A stretch of 12,890 bases of DNA, taken from JAZKFR01 sp040386295 (GTDB lineage: Bacteria > Pseudomonadota > Gammaproteobacteria > Burkholderiales > Rhodocyclaceae). Shown one piece after another: positions 6,741-12,890 of the stretch. How positions within the stretch are numbered: position 1 is the stretch's first letter; each line of letters opens with the position of its first letter. Made by a program: the position numbers and the translations under genes. The notes below the pieces were generated by a model. It searched no databases. It saw nothing but the letters and a program-made list of their open reading frames with translations, and had not been told where the DNA came from. The DNA lies in NCBI GenBank assembly GCA_040386295.1, contig JAZKFR010000039.1:1-12890 (forward strand). The letters are read 5' to 3'.

Positions 6741-8939
6741 TTAGGTCGTCTTCCCTACGCGGCCAGATTGCAGAGCCTCGACAACTTTCTCACGAGGCCC
6801 GTCGGCGACAATGCGCCCTTCATCCACCACGATAATCCGAGTTGCCAGCTCGATCAGGCTCGTACGGTGCGTCACAATCACCATGGTTTTATTAGCAGCA
6901 AAAGCCTTTAAGCGCTCCTTGAATTGATGCTCAGTGGCAAAATCCATCGCACTAGTCGGCTCATCAAGAAACAAAACAGGAGGCTCCATCAAAACTGCAC
7001 GAGCAATTGCAACTTCCTGCCGTTGCCCGCCCGAGAGTGATTCTCCGCGCTCACCGATCAACATATCGAAGCCCTTGGGATGCCGATTAACGAATTGTGA
7101 CAGCCCTGCAACCTCAGCTGCAGCAACGATGGCGGCATCCTCTGCGTAGGGCGCACCAATTGAGATGTTCTCGCGCAATGTGCCGTAAAAGAGAATCGCC
7201 TCTTGACCGACAAAACCAACATTGCGACGCAAATCCGCTGGATCTAACTGACGTAAATCAATGCCGTCGATGCGCACCACACCAGAGCTGGGTTGATACA
7301 AGCCGAGCATCAATTTTTGCAGAGTAGATTTACCCGATCCTGTACGCCCGAGCAGAACAACGTGCTCACCTGGGGAAATGTGCAAAGAGATATTGTGTAG
7401 CGCCGCTTCATCTTGTCCTGGATAAGTAAAGGACACATCGCGAAACTCGATCTCGCCTCGGATATCCGGGCGGTGAATAAAGGCAGCAGCATCTGGACGC
7501 TCAACCGGTTGCGCCATGAGTTTATCCAGCGTAACGAGCGCCATTTGGGCATTTTGATATTGCAATAACAAACCAACCGCTTGTGTTAACGGCATGATGG
7601 CGCGCCCTCCCAGCATCGTCACCGAGATCAAGCCACCCATGGTTAGCTCATGAGCCTGGATCATATAAACGCCAGCGATAATGAGAAGCACATTAACGAT
7701 TTGCGTAATAGTCGCGGCACCATTTGTTACTGACGCTGAGAGCAGGCGAGACTGCGCCCCAGTTCGCGCCAAAAAGGCCGAAGATCGCTCCCATTTATTT
7801 TGCACTACCCCCTCTGCACCCTGAGTTTTAATTGTTTCCAAAGCAGTCAAGCTTTCAATCAAAGAGGCGTTGCGCACGGCCATCGCACGGAAATTGGTTT
7901 CTGCCAGTTCGTGCATTCTGTGCTGAATAATATAGGCATAGACGATACCGACGATCAAACCGACGATAGGAATCAGCGCCAAAGGCCAAGCGACAAACAT
8001 GATGGCAATCAGAAAAATGCTGGCAAAAGGAAGATCGATGAGCGCTGTCACGGTTGCGGAAGCGATAAAATCGCGTACAGATTCAAACGAACGTAGACTT
8101 GCCGAGAAGGAACCGACAGATGCCGGGCGCCCCTCTAAACGCATGCCTAGAACACGCTCCATAATCAGAGCAGAGAGCTTGACGTCAATGCGAGCGCTCG
8201 CCAGATCAATAAAGTGTCCACGCAACAAGCGCACCACATAATCCATGCAGATGACGAGTGAGACGCCCAAAGCCAGCATCCATAAAGTCTCAATCGCATT
8301 ATTCGGCACCACGCGATCATAGACATTCATCGAAAACAAGGGCATGACTAACGCGAACATATTGATCAAGAAGGCGGCACCGATCACATCACGGTATAAA
8401 CCCGCTTGCTCAAGCAAGGCGCCCCAGAACCAGTGACGTTGCAGCAACTTCTTAATCTCTGGAGTGCGCGAATCGAAGCTAAAACGTGGCCTAGCAAACA
8501 CAGCAACGCCTAGGTAGCGCTCTTTCAACTCAACACGCGACAAAGATGTTTCGCCCTGCCCGGTTTCAGGATAGAGCAAGCGCGCCATATCACCAGCTTC
8601 ATTCCAACCCAGCAATACGCATGCCTGATCCCCCTTGAGCAATAGAACAACTGGCAATAAAGCCGTGTCGATATTATCCAAAGGACGACGCACAATTTTG
8701 CTCGACAAACCAGCACGAGCCGCAGCACGCGCGAACAAGGATGGCGTCAAACAACCTTTCTCAAGCGGAAGCCCTGCGGATAATGCGGCACGGGTACTGG
8801 GTCTGCCATGCAAGTGAGTCAACTCAACCAAGCAATCGAGGAGAGGATCGTGATGCAACAAGTCCTCACGCATCCCAGCAATAAACTTATGCTTGGGCTC
8901 TACTACGGGCGGCGGTAGTGTTTGATCAGAGGGGTTCAC
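6741..8939 (-). CDS. Type I secretion ABC transporter with C39-like domain (LapB/LssB/HlyB type)
   Basis: Inner-membrane ATP-driven exporter, expected to move a large C-terminal-signal substrate such as an RTX protein or adhesin. The 732 residues run as follows: an N-terminal C39-peptidase-like domain (about 25-150), a six-helix ABC membrane domain (about 180-460), then the nucleotide-binding domain. The last has Walker A GRTGSGKS (531-538), Q-loop Q579, signature LSGGQ (635-639), Walker B VLFLDEP (655-661) and switch histidine 691. The N-terminal domain has DPLLDCLVELTHLHGRPS, typical of LssB-type exporters. The catalytic histidine region reads DQACVLLGW, with no histidine, so it is probably a non-cleaving substrate-docking domain. 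The start is GTG at 8939 with a weak AAGG upstream; ATG at residue 23 is an alternative. No substrate or outer-membrane channel gene is in the window. Confidence 0.94.
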   Translation of the reverse strand: MNPSDQTLPPPVVEPKHKFIAGMREDLLHHDPLLDCLVELTHLHGRPSTRAALSAGLPLEKGCLTPSLFARAAARAGLSSKIVRRPLDNIDTALLPVVLLLKGDQACVLLGWNEAGDMARLLYPETGQGETSLSRVELKERYLGVAVFARPRFSFDSRTPEIKKLLQRHWFWGALLEQAGLYRDVIGAAFLINMFALVMPLFSMNVYDRVVPNNAIETLWMLALGVSLVICMDYVVRLLRGHFIDLASARIDVKLSALIMERVLGMRLEGRPASVGSFSASLRSFESVRDFIASATVTALIDLPFASIFLIAIMFVAWPLALIPIVGLIVGIVYAYIIQHRMHELAETNFRAMAVRNASLIESLTALETIKTQGAEGVVQNKWERSSAFLARTGAQSRLLSASVTNGAATITQIVNVLLIIAGVYMIQAHELTMGGLISVTMLGGRAIMPLTQAVGLLLQYQNAQMALVTLDKLMAQPVERPDAAAFIHRPDIRGEIEFRDVSFTYPGQDEAALHNISLHISPGEHVVLLGRTGSGKSTLQKLMLGLYQPSSGVVRIDGIDLRQLDPADLRRNVGFVGQEAILFYGTLRENISIGAPYAEDAAIVAAAEVAGLSQFVNRHPKGFDMLIGERGESLSGGQRQEVAIARAVLMEPPVLFLDEPTSAMDFATEHQFKERLKAFAANKTMVIVTHRTSLIELATRIIVVDEGRIVADGPREKVVEALQSGRVGKTT

Positions 8940-9165
8940 AGCCTTAGTTCCATTGTGTGGGGTATCTAGTGATCATCTTTATTTAGTTGCTGATGACACT
9001 GCGATTGAGTACTTACCTATCGTATTTTCTGGGCAAGTACTGTGCTTACAGCTCAACACTGTACACAAAGTTTTCTATTAGATAAAGCACTCCATAAAGT
9101 TCGTATAATACATTGATAGATAATGTATATTTCGTTTTTTATTTTTCGCTTTAATGAGGCTCTAA
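8940..9165. promoter_or_regulatory. Divergent promoter region between secretion operon and hemE
   Basis: This 226-base A/T-rich region serves both divergent units. For hemE there is a perfect -10 TATAAT at 9104-9109 without a good -35, and GAGG (9155-9158) seven bases before the GTG start. Two copies of the palindrome AGTACT, inside a 7-bp inverted repeat AGTACTT (9008-9014) and AAGTACT (9035-9041), are centred 27 bases apart and could be an operator. I found no clear promoter for the secretion operon. Confidence 0.5.
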
Positions 9166-10248
9166 GTGGCGCGACCCGATAACGATAATTTTTTACGTGC
9201 TTTGCTCAAAGAACCGACGACACACACGCCAGTATGGCTAATGCGGCAAGCAGGGCGTTATTTACCAGAGTATGGCGTGACGCGTCGCAAGGCAGGCAAT
9301 TTTCTAAGCCTGTGCAAAACCCCAAGCCTGGCTTGTGAGGTCACGCTGCAACCCCTTGCCCGCTATAAATTGGACGCTGCAATTCTATTTTCGGACATAC
9401 TGACCATCCCCGACGCTATGGGTCTAGGTCTTTATTTCACGGAAGGCGAAGGGCCTAAATTTGAGCACCCCCTGCGCAACGAAACAATGATTCGCGCTTT
9501 AAAAGCGCCTGATCCTGACGTACACCTGCGCTATGTGATGGATGCAGTATCTGAAATTCGCCGAGCTTTGCACAACTCGCTACCTCTAATCGGCTTTTCG
9601 GGTAGCCCGTATACACTCGCCTGCTACATGGTTGAAGGTGCTTCTAGTAGCGACTATCGGCATATCAAAACCATGCTCTATGATCGACCTGATTTGCTAC
9701 ACCATATTTTGTCGGTGACTACAGAATCTGTGATTTCTTATCTGAACGCGCAAATTGAGTCTGGTGCTCAAGCGGTAATGATTTTTGACTCCTGGGGCGG
9801 CAATTTATCGACTGCCGCTTACCACGAGTTCTCTCTGCCTTATATGGCACGGATTGTGGCGAGCTTAAGCAAAGAACGCGACGGAGAACCAATCCCTTCG
9901 ATTGTTTTTACCAAAGGTGGGGGCTTATGGCTGGAATCAATTGCTGCGACGGGCTGCAATGGCGTCGGACTTGACTGGAGCATTGATTTAGCGGAAGCAC
10001 GACGACGGATCGGACAGCAAGTAGCTTTGCAGGGCAATCTCGATCCCGGCGTTCTGTTTTCGTCGCCCGATAAAATCATCAGCGAAACAAAAAGAGTGCT
10101 CGATAGCTACGGGTCAGAAAACACAGGTCATGTTTTTAATCTTGGGCACGGAATCTCACAATTCACACCGCCAGAGCATGTAACGAGTCTAATAGACACC
10201 GTACATGAATACAGCAAGTCATTGCGCCTGACAAAAGAGAAATGCTAA
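9166..10248 (+). CDS. hemE: Uroporphyrinogen decarboxylase
   Basis: Cytoplasmic enzyme of heme synthesis that removes the four acetate carboxyl groups of uroporphyrinogen III to give coproporphyrinogen III. The 360 residues match the family over the full length: substrate-binding PVWLMRQAGRYLPEY (22-36), the catalytic aspartate D77 in FSDILTIPDAMGLGL, GFSGSPYTLACYMVEG (143-158), MIFDSWGG (205-212), GNLDPGVL (290-297) and FNLGHGI with H328. Length is typical (about 350-365). The start is GTG at 9166, seven bases after GAGG. It appears to be a single-gene transcript with its own promoter region and a terminator at 10406-10439. Its neighbour priA lies 667 bases downstream on the same strand. Confidence 0.97.
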   Translation: MARPDNDNFLRALLKEPTTHTPVWLMRQAGRYLPEYGVTRRKAGNFLSLCKTPSLACEVTLQPLARYKLDAAILFSDILTIPDAMGLGLYFTEGEGPKFEHPLRNETMIRALKAPDPDVHLRYVMDAVSEIRRALHNSLPLIGFSGSPYTLACYMVEGASSSDYRHIKTMLYDRPDLLHHILSVTTESVISYLNAQIESGAQAVMIFDSWGGNLSTAAYHEFSLPYMARIVASLSKERDGEPIPSIVFTKGGGLWLESIAATGCNGVGLDWSIDLAEARRRIGQQVALQGNLDPGVLFSSPDKIISETKRVLDSYGSENTGHVFNLGHGISQFTPPEHVTSLIDTVHEYSKSLRLTKEKC

Positions 10249-10405
10249 CGGCCAATTGCCATCTTTTGCCCCGAGCAATCCCTGAACACCTAGCTTTTGC
10301 GCTCCCCTTTCGGCACATTCGTTTATGCCGTAACTTGCAATTGCACCCTTTCAACAACTGCTGTCCACAGAAAACGCCTCCGGCTTTGTGCGAGACTGTT
10401 TTAGC

Positions 10406-10439
10406 AGTGCTTTTCATCTCGAGACAAGCGCTTTTTTTT
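10406..10439 (+). terminator. Probable rho-independent terminator of hemE
   Basis: AGTGCTT (10406-10412) pairs with AAGCGCT (10426-10432), a 7-bp stem with one G-U pair and a 13-base loop. It runs directly into eight Ts (10432-10439). It lies 158 bases after the hemE stop and would separate hemE from the downstream origin-like region and priA. Confidence 0.55.
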
Positions 10440-10445
10440 GTTGAC

Positions 10446-10454
10446 TTATGCACA
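10446..10454 (+). promoter_or_regulatory. DnaA box, perfect match
   Basis: TTATGCACA fits the consensus TTATNCACA exactly. It lies directly after the probable hemE terminator and on the left edge of the A/T-rich segment. Confidence 0.6.
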
Positions 10455-10524
10455 GAACAAGCTATTCGTTTAACAAAATCTAACAAGTTCTTTTTAAATC
10501 AGCAACATGATCATAAGCCATTGA

Positions 10525-10538
10525 TTATTTTAAAATAA
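10525..10538. repeat. 14-bp all-A/T palindrome in candidate unwinding region
   Basis: TTATTTTAAAATAA is a perfect palindrome of only A and T. It lies in the most A/T-rich part of the hemE-priA gap, between the perfect DnaA boxes, where strand opening would be expected in an origin. Confidence 0.6.
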
Positions 10539-10610
10539 AACAGTGCCTCATTTTCAGTCAAAGTAAGCAAACCCCTTGCTGGGCGAGCTTTCTATGCAAA
10601 ATTATTGCGT

Positions 10611-10645
10611 TCATCCACAGAGTTATCCACAGAAAATGTGGGCAA
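10611..10645. promoter_or_regulatory. Cluster of three DnaA boxes
   Basis: TCATCCACA (10611-10619, one mismatch) and TTATCCACA (10623-10631, perfect) are direct repeats 12 bases apart start to start. A weaker reverse-strand box, TTGCCCACA (10645-10637), follows. This is the densest box group in the window. Confidence 0.65.
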
Positions 10646-10809
10646 GACAAAAACTGCTAACGTCAATCTCCGAGAATTGGCACAAGCTTCCAAGACTAAT
10701 TCGGTTCATCAGATAAGCATCATGCGCGCAGCATTCACATTAAAAACAAAGCGCGAAACAAAACACCTGAACAAAGAAAATGGCTATAAGAAAGCAAAGC
10801 AAAAACAAG

Positions 10810-10877
10810 GTGTTTTCGCTTGAAAAGCGAATAAAAGAACACTCGTGCGAGCAAAAACTGATTCCGTCTTTGCTCGC
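10810..10877 (+). other. Two hairpins in the priA leader
   Basis: The first hairpin has a nested stem: GTGTT (10810-10814) with AACAC (10838-10842) outside, and TTCGCTT (10815-10821) with AAGCGAA (10825-10831) inside, around a 3-base loop. The second has a 9-bp stem GCGAGCAAA (10847-10855) and TTTGCTCGC (10869-10877) with a 13-base loop. Neither ends in a T-run. They may be RNA leader structures or part of the candidate origin. Confidence 0.45.
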
Positions 10878-10915
10878 TACAGCGCTGTTAGATACCCACA
10901 GAAATTAGGTAGTTG

Positions 10916-12890
10916 ATGCGTATCGTCTCTGTTGCACTTGACCTCCCAATCCGCCGCTTATTTGATTACGCGATACCGGAAGGCTGGAAATTATCTCAGG
11001 CTGACCTTGGGCGCCGCGTCAGGGTTCCATTTGGTCGACAAAGCAAAATAGGCATCATCGTTAATTTATTGCGTGAAAGCGCATTAGCGCCCACTAAGCT
11101 AAAACTACTTGAGGAAGTTCTAACTGATCTACCCGCCTTACCAGCTGAGTGGTTCGCATTGACCCAGTTTTGCTCTAGCTACTATCAAGCACCTTTAGGC
11201 CAGGTCATGCTGTCAACTTTGCCAATCCCTTTTCGGCGCACGCACTCCCCTAAGAAGACGCGACAGCATAAAGACTCATTGGGCAAAACAGCGAAAAAAG
11301 CAGCGCCCACATTAACCACTGAGCAACGAGCAGTACTAGAAAGCATCGCTCAAAGTGGGCCAGGCTTTCACGCTTATTTATTACACGGCGTCACCGGAAG
11401 CGGAAAAACAGAGGTTTATCTGCGCCTGATTGCCTCAAGCTTAGCGTCGGAGCAGCAAGTATTGCTCTTAGTTCCCGAAATCAACCTCACACCACAGTTA
11501 GAAGAGCGTATCGCAAGCCGTTTTCCAGATGCTCAGCTAGTGAGTTTGCACAGCGACCTAACTGAAAGCAGACGCGCACGCCACTGGCGTTCGGCCTTTG
11601 AAGGCAAGGCCAGAATTATATTAGGTACGCGCTTGGCGATTTTTACGCCTCTACCAGACTTAGGGCTAATCATCGTAGATGAGGAACATGACAGCTCGTT
11701 TAAACAACAAGACGGCATTCGTTACTCAGCACGTGATATCGCCGTTTTTCGGGCAAAGCAACGCGACATCCCAATTGTGCTCGGTTCTGCAACGCCTTCC
11801 CTAGAAAGCTGGGCGAACGCCAACGAAGATCGAAGGCGTGTTCGTTATACCCTGTTGCACTTAGAGCAACGTGCGATAGCTCAAGCTCAATTACCGACTG
11901 TACGGTGTATCGATACACGACTTGAAAAACTCCAGAATGGTTTCTCTGCTGCTTTATTAACCGCGATCGAACAGCGTTTGCTTCGTGGCGAGCAAAGTTT
12001 AATTTTTCTAAATCGCCGTGGTTACGCCCCTGTTCTCGCCTGCGCTGCTTGCAGCTGGATATCGCGATGCCAGCGTTGCGCAGCCAATTTAGTGCTGCAC
12101 TTAGCGGATCGACGCCTGCGTTGTCACCACTGTGGTTGCGAAAAAACGATTCCGTCATCCTGCCCAGACTGCGGCAATCAAGATGTACACCCTTTTGGGC
12201 GCGGCACACAACGCATTGAAGCTGTTTTAACCGAGCTTTTCCCAAAGGCGCGCATTCTACGTGTCGACCGCGACTCGGCCAAGAATCGCAAGCAGTGGGA
12301 AGCATTAGTTGAAAAAATCTATGCTGGACAGGCCGATATTTTGATCGGAACCCAAATGCTCGCCAAAGGCCATGACTTCCCAAAACTAACTTTAGTCGGT
12401 GCTTTGGCATCGGACTCGGCCTTATTTTCAGCGGATTGGCGCGCAGCCGAGCGTTTATTTTCTCAACTGATGCAAGTTGCAGGGCGTGCGGGACGCGCCG
12501 AATTGCCAGGCGAAGTATTGATTCAAACCGAATTCGCTAACCATCCCCTCTACGCCGCCTTAGTTCGCCACGACTATGCGAGCTTTGCCAAGCAGCAGCT
12601 CACAGAGCGCGCGCAAGCTGGCTTCCCGCCTTATTCTTATCAGGCAATGCTGCGTGCTGAAGCGCCGCACATGCGGGACGCGCTCTCCTTTCTCAATCTT
12701 GCCTGCAGCACCGTCCCAAGCACAGCGCATACGGAAGTCACGCTCTACGACGCGGTACCGATGAGGCTTGCACGACGAGCCGACTTTGAACGAGCGCAAC
12801 TACTGGTCGAGTCCAGTTCGCGACACGCACTTCAACAATTTTTAGCAGAGTGGATGGAGATTCTGGAGCATCAGAAGACGCCTTCTCGTT
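10916..12890 (+). CDS. priA: Primosomal helicase PriA (replication restart), C-terminus cut by window edge
   Basis: 3'-to-5' DNA helicase that recognises stalled forks and reloads the replisome. The frame is open for 658 codons to the window edge. In order it has the N-terminal DNA-binding domain (MRIVSVALDLPIRRLFDYAI, 1-20), Walker A GVTGSGKT (158-165), Walker B DEEH (255-258), and a zinc module with four Cys pairs: CAAC (376-379), CQRC (385-388), CHHC (403-406) and CPDC (416-419). Helicase motifs GTQMLAKGHD (478-487) and QVAGRAGR (520-527) follow. The visible end lacks only the short terminal segment that normally closes PriA (about a dozen residues). The start ATG has AGG (10907-10909) six bases upstream. 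No frameshift was seen. A weak DnaA-box-like site ends 15 bases before the start. Confidence 0.96.
   Translation, partial: MRIVSVALDLPIRRLFDYAIPEGWKLSQADLGRRVRVPFGRQSKIGIIVNLLRESALAPTKLKLLEEVLTDLPALPAEWFALTQFCSSYYQAPLGQVMLSTLPIPFRRTHSPKKTRQHKDSLGKTAKKAAPTLTTEQRAVLESIAQSGPGFHAYLLHGVTGSGKTEVYLRLIASSLASEQQVLLLVPEINLTPQLEERIASRFPDAQLVSLHSDLTESRRARHWRSAFEGKARIILGTRLAIFTPLPDLGLIIVDEEHDSSFKQQDGIRYSARDIAVFRAKQRDIPIVLGSATPSLESWANANEDRRRVRYTLLHLEQRAIAQAQLPTVRCIDTRLEKLQNGFSAALLTAIEQRLLRGEQSLIFLNRRGYAPVLACAACSWISRCQRCAANLVLHLADRRLRCHHCGCEKTIPSSCPDCGNQDVHPFGRGTQRIEAVLTELFPKARILRVDRDSAKNRKQWEALVEKIYAGQADILIGTQMLAKGHDFPKLTLVGALASDSALFSADWRAAERLFSQLMQVAGRAGRAELPGEVLIQTEFANHPLYAALVRHDYASFAKQQLTERAQAGFPPYSYQAMLRAEAPHMRDALSFLNLACSTVPSTAHTEVTLYDAVPMRLARRADFERAQLLVESSSRHALQQFLAEWMEILEHQKTPSR

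Larger units (their letters stand above)
10249..10915. other. Gene-free region with DnaA boxes, candidate replication origin (oriC)
   Basis: This is 667 bases between hemE and priA without a credible gene. Two perfect DnaA boxes (TTATNCACA) are at 10446-10454 and 10623-10631. A one-mismatch box is at 10611-10619. Two-mismatch boxes are at 10361-10369, 10637-10645 (reverse strand), 10731-10739 and 10892-10900. Between the two perfect boxes lies an A/T-rich stretch (about 10461-10550) with a perfect 14-bp all-A/T palindrome at 10525-10538, resembling a DNA unwinding element. The pattern of clustered boxes plus an A/T-rich segment is that of a bacterial oriC. dnaA is absent from the window, so either the origin is separated from dnaA or this is a DnaA-binding control region for priA. 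Function is inferred. Confidence 0.55.

Noticed and set aside
6741..8939. Bacteriocin-type processing exporter with active C39 protease
   Set aside because: The N-terminal domain lacks the expected catalytic Cys/His pattern; the Cys in DPLLDCLVEL is part of the usual LssB-type sequence rather than the protease nucleophile motif.
10242..10538. 98-codon plus-strand frame overlapping the end of hemE
   Set aside because: It crosses the probable terminator and the A/T-rich segment and has no recognisable domain; most likely chance.
10605..10823. 72-codon plus-strand frame in the hemE-priA gap
   Set aside because: It starts within the DnaA-box cluster, has no ribosome binding site and has a low-complexity Lys/Thr/Asn composition expected from A-rich DNA.
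11700..12410. 236-codon minus-strand open frame opposite priA
   Set aside because: It lies entirely inside the well-supported priA gene on the other strand, is rich in Arg/His/Cys as antisense frames are, and resembles no family.
1..12890. CRISPR array, tRNA/rRNA, insertion sequence or prophage
   Set aside because: No regularly spaced repeats, cloverleaf-like sequence, transposase/integrase frame or terminal inverted repeats were seen.

Overview
The window looks like a chromosomal segment from a betaproteobacterium, probably Burkholderiales. I base this on the RpmH and RnpA sequences, the hemE-priA pairing, the livHMGF order and the moderate GC content. Genus cannot be settled by reading alone. 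I see no plasmid, phage, transposon, CRISPR, tRNA or rRNA signature.

Layout from left to right. (1) Minus strand, 1-881: the translation/RNA-processing pair rpmH and rnpA. rnpA runs off the left edge, and the two genes are separated by an unusually long 428-bp gap. (2) A 347-bp intergenic stretch (882-1228) carries the rpmH promoter. The gene normally divergent from rpmH, dnaA, is not there. (3) Plus strand, 1229-4692: a tightly overlapping livH-livM-livG-livF operon for a branched-chain amino acid type ABC importer, without its periplasmic binding protein. (4) Minus strand, 4708-8939, convergent with liv: a three-gene operon read right to left. It encodes a type I secretion ABC ATPase with a degenerate C39-like domain, a HlyD/LapC-type adaptor, and a small LuxR/NarL-type regulator whose receiver domain has lost its phosphorylation residues. 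(5) A 226-bp divergent promoter region. (6) Plus strand: hemE, uroporphyrinogen decarboxylase, followed by a probable terminator. (7) A 667-bp gene-free region (10249-10915) with clustered DnaA boxes, including two perfect matches, a very AT-rich segment with a 14-bp all-A/T palindrome, and two hairpins. It looks like a chromosomal replication origin or a DnaA-controlled region. (8) priA, the primosomal helicase, which runs off the right edge about a dozen codons short of its expected end.

The genes do different jobs: ribosome/RNase P, amino-acid uptake, protein secretion, heme synthesis and replication restart. rpmH, rnpA and priA are typical of the origin-proximal part of betaproteobacterial chromosomes. 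The most striking point is that oriC-like sequence lies between hemE and priA, about 9.5 kb from rpmH, while the usual dnaA/oriC position next to rpmH is taken by the liv operon. This suggests a rearranged origin region or an origin separated from dnaA. The second point of interest is the secretion operon's non-canonical pseudo-receiver regulator. Non-ATG starts are common here: TTG for rnpA and livF; GTG for livM, the secretion ATPase and hemE.
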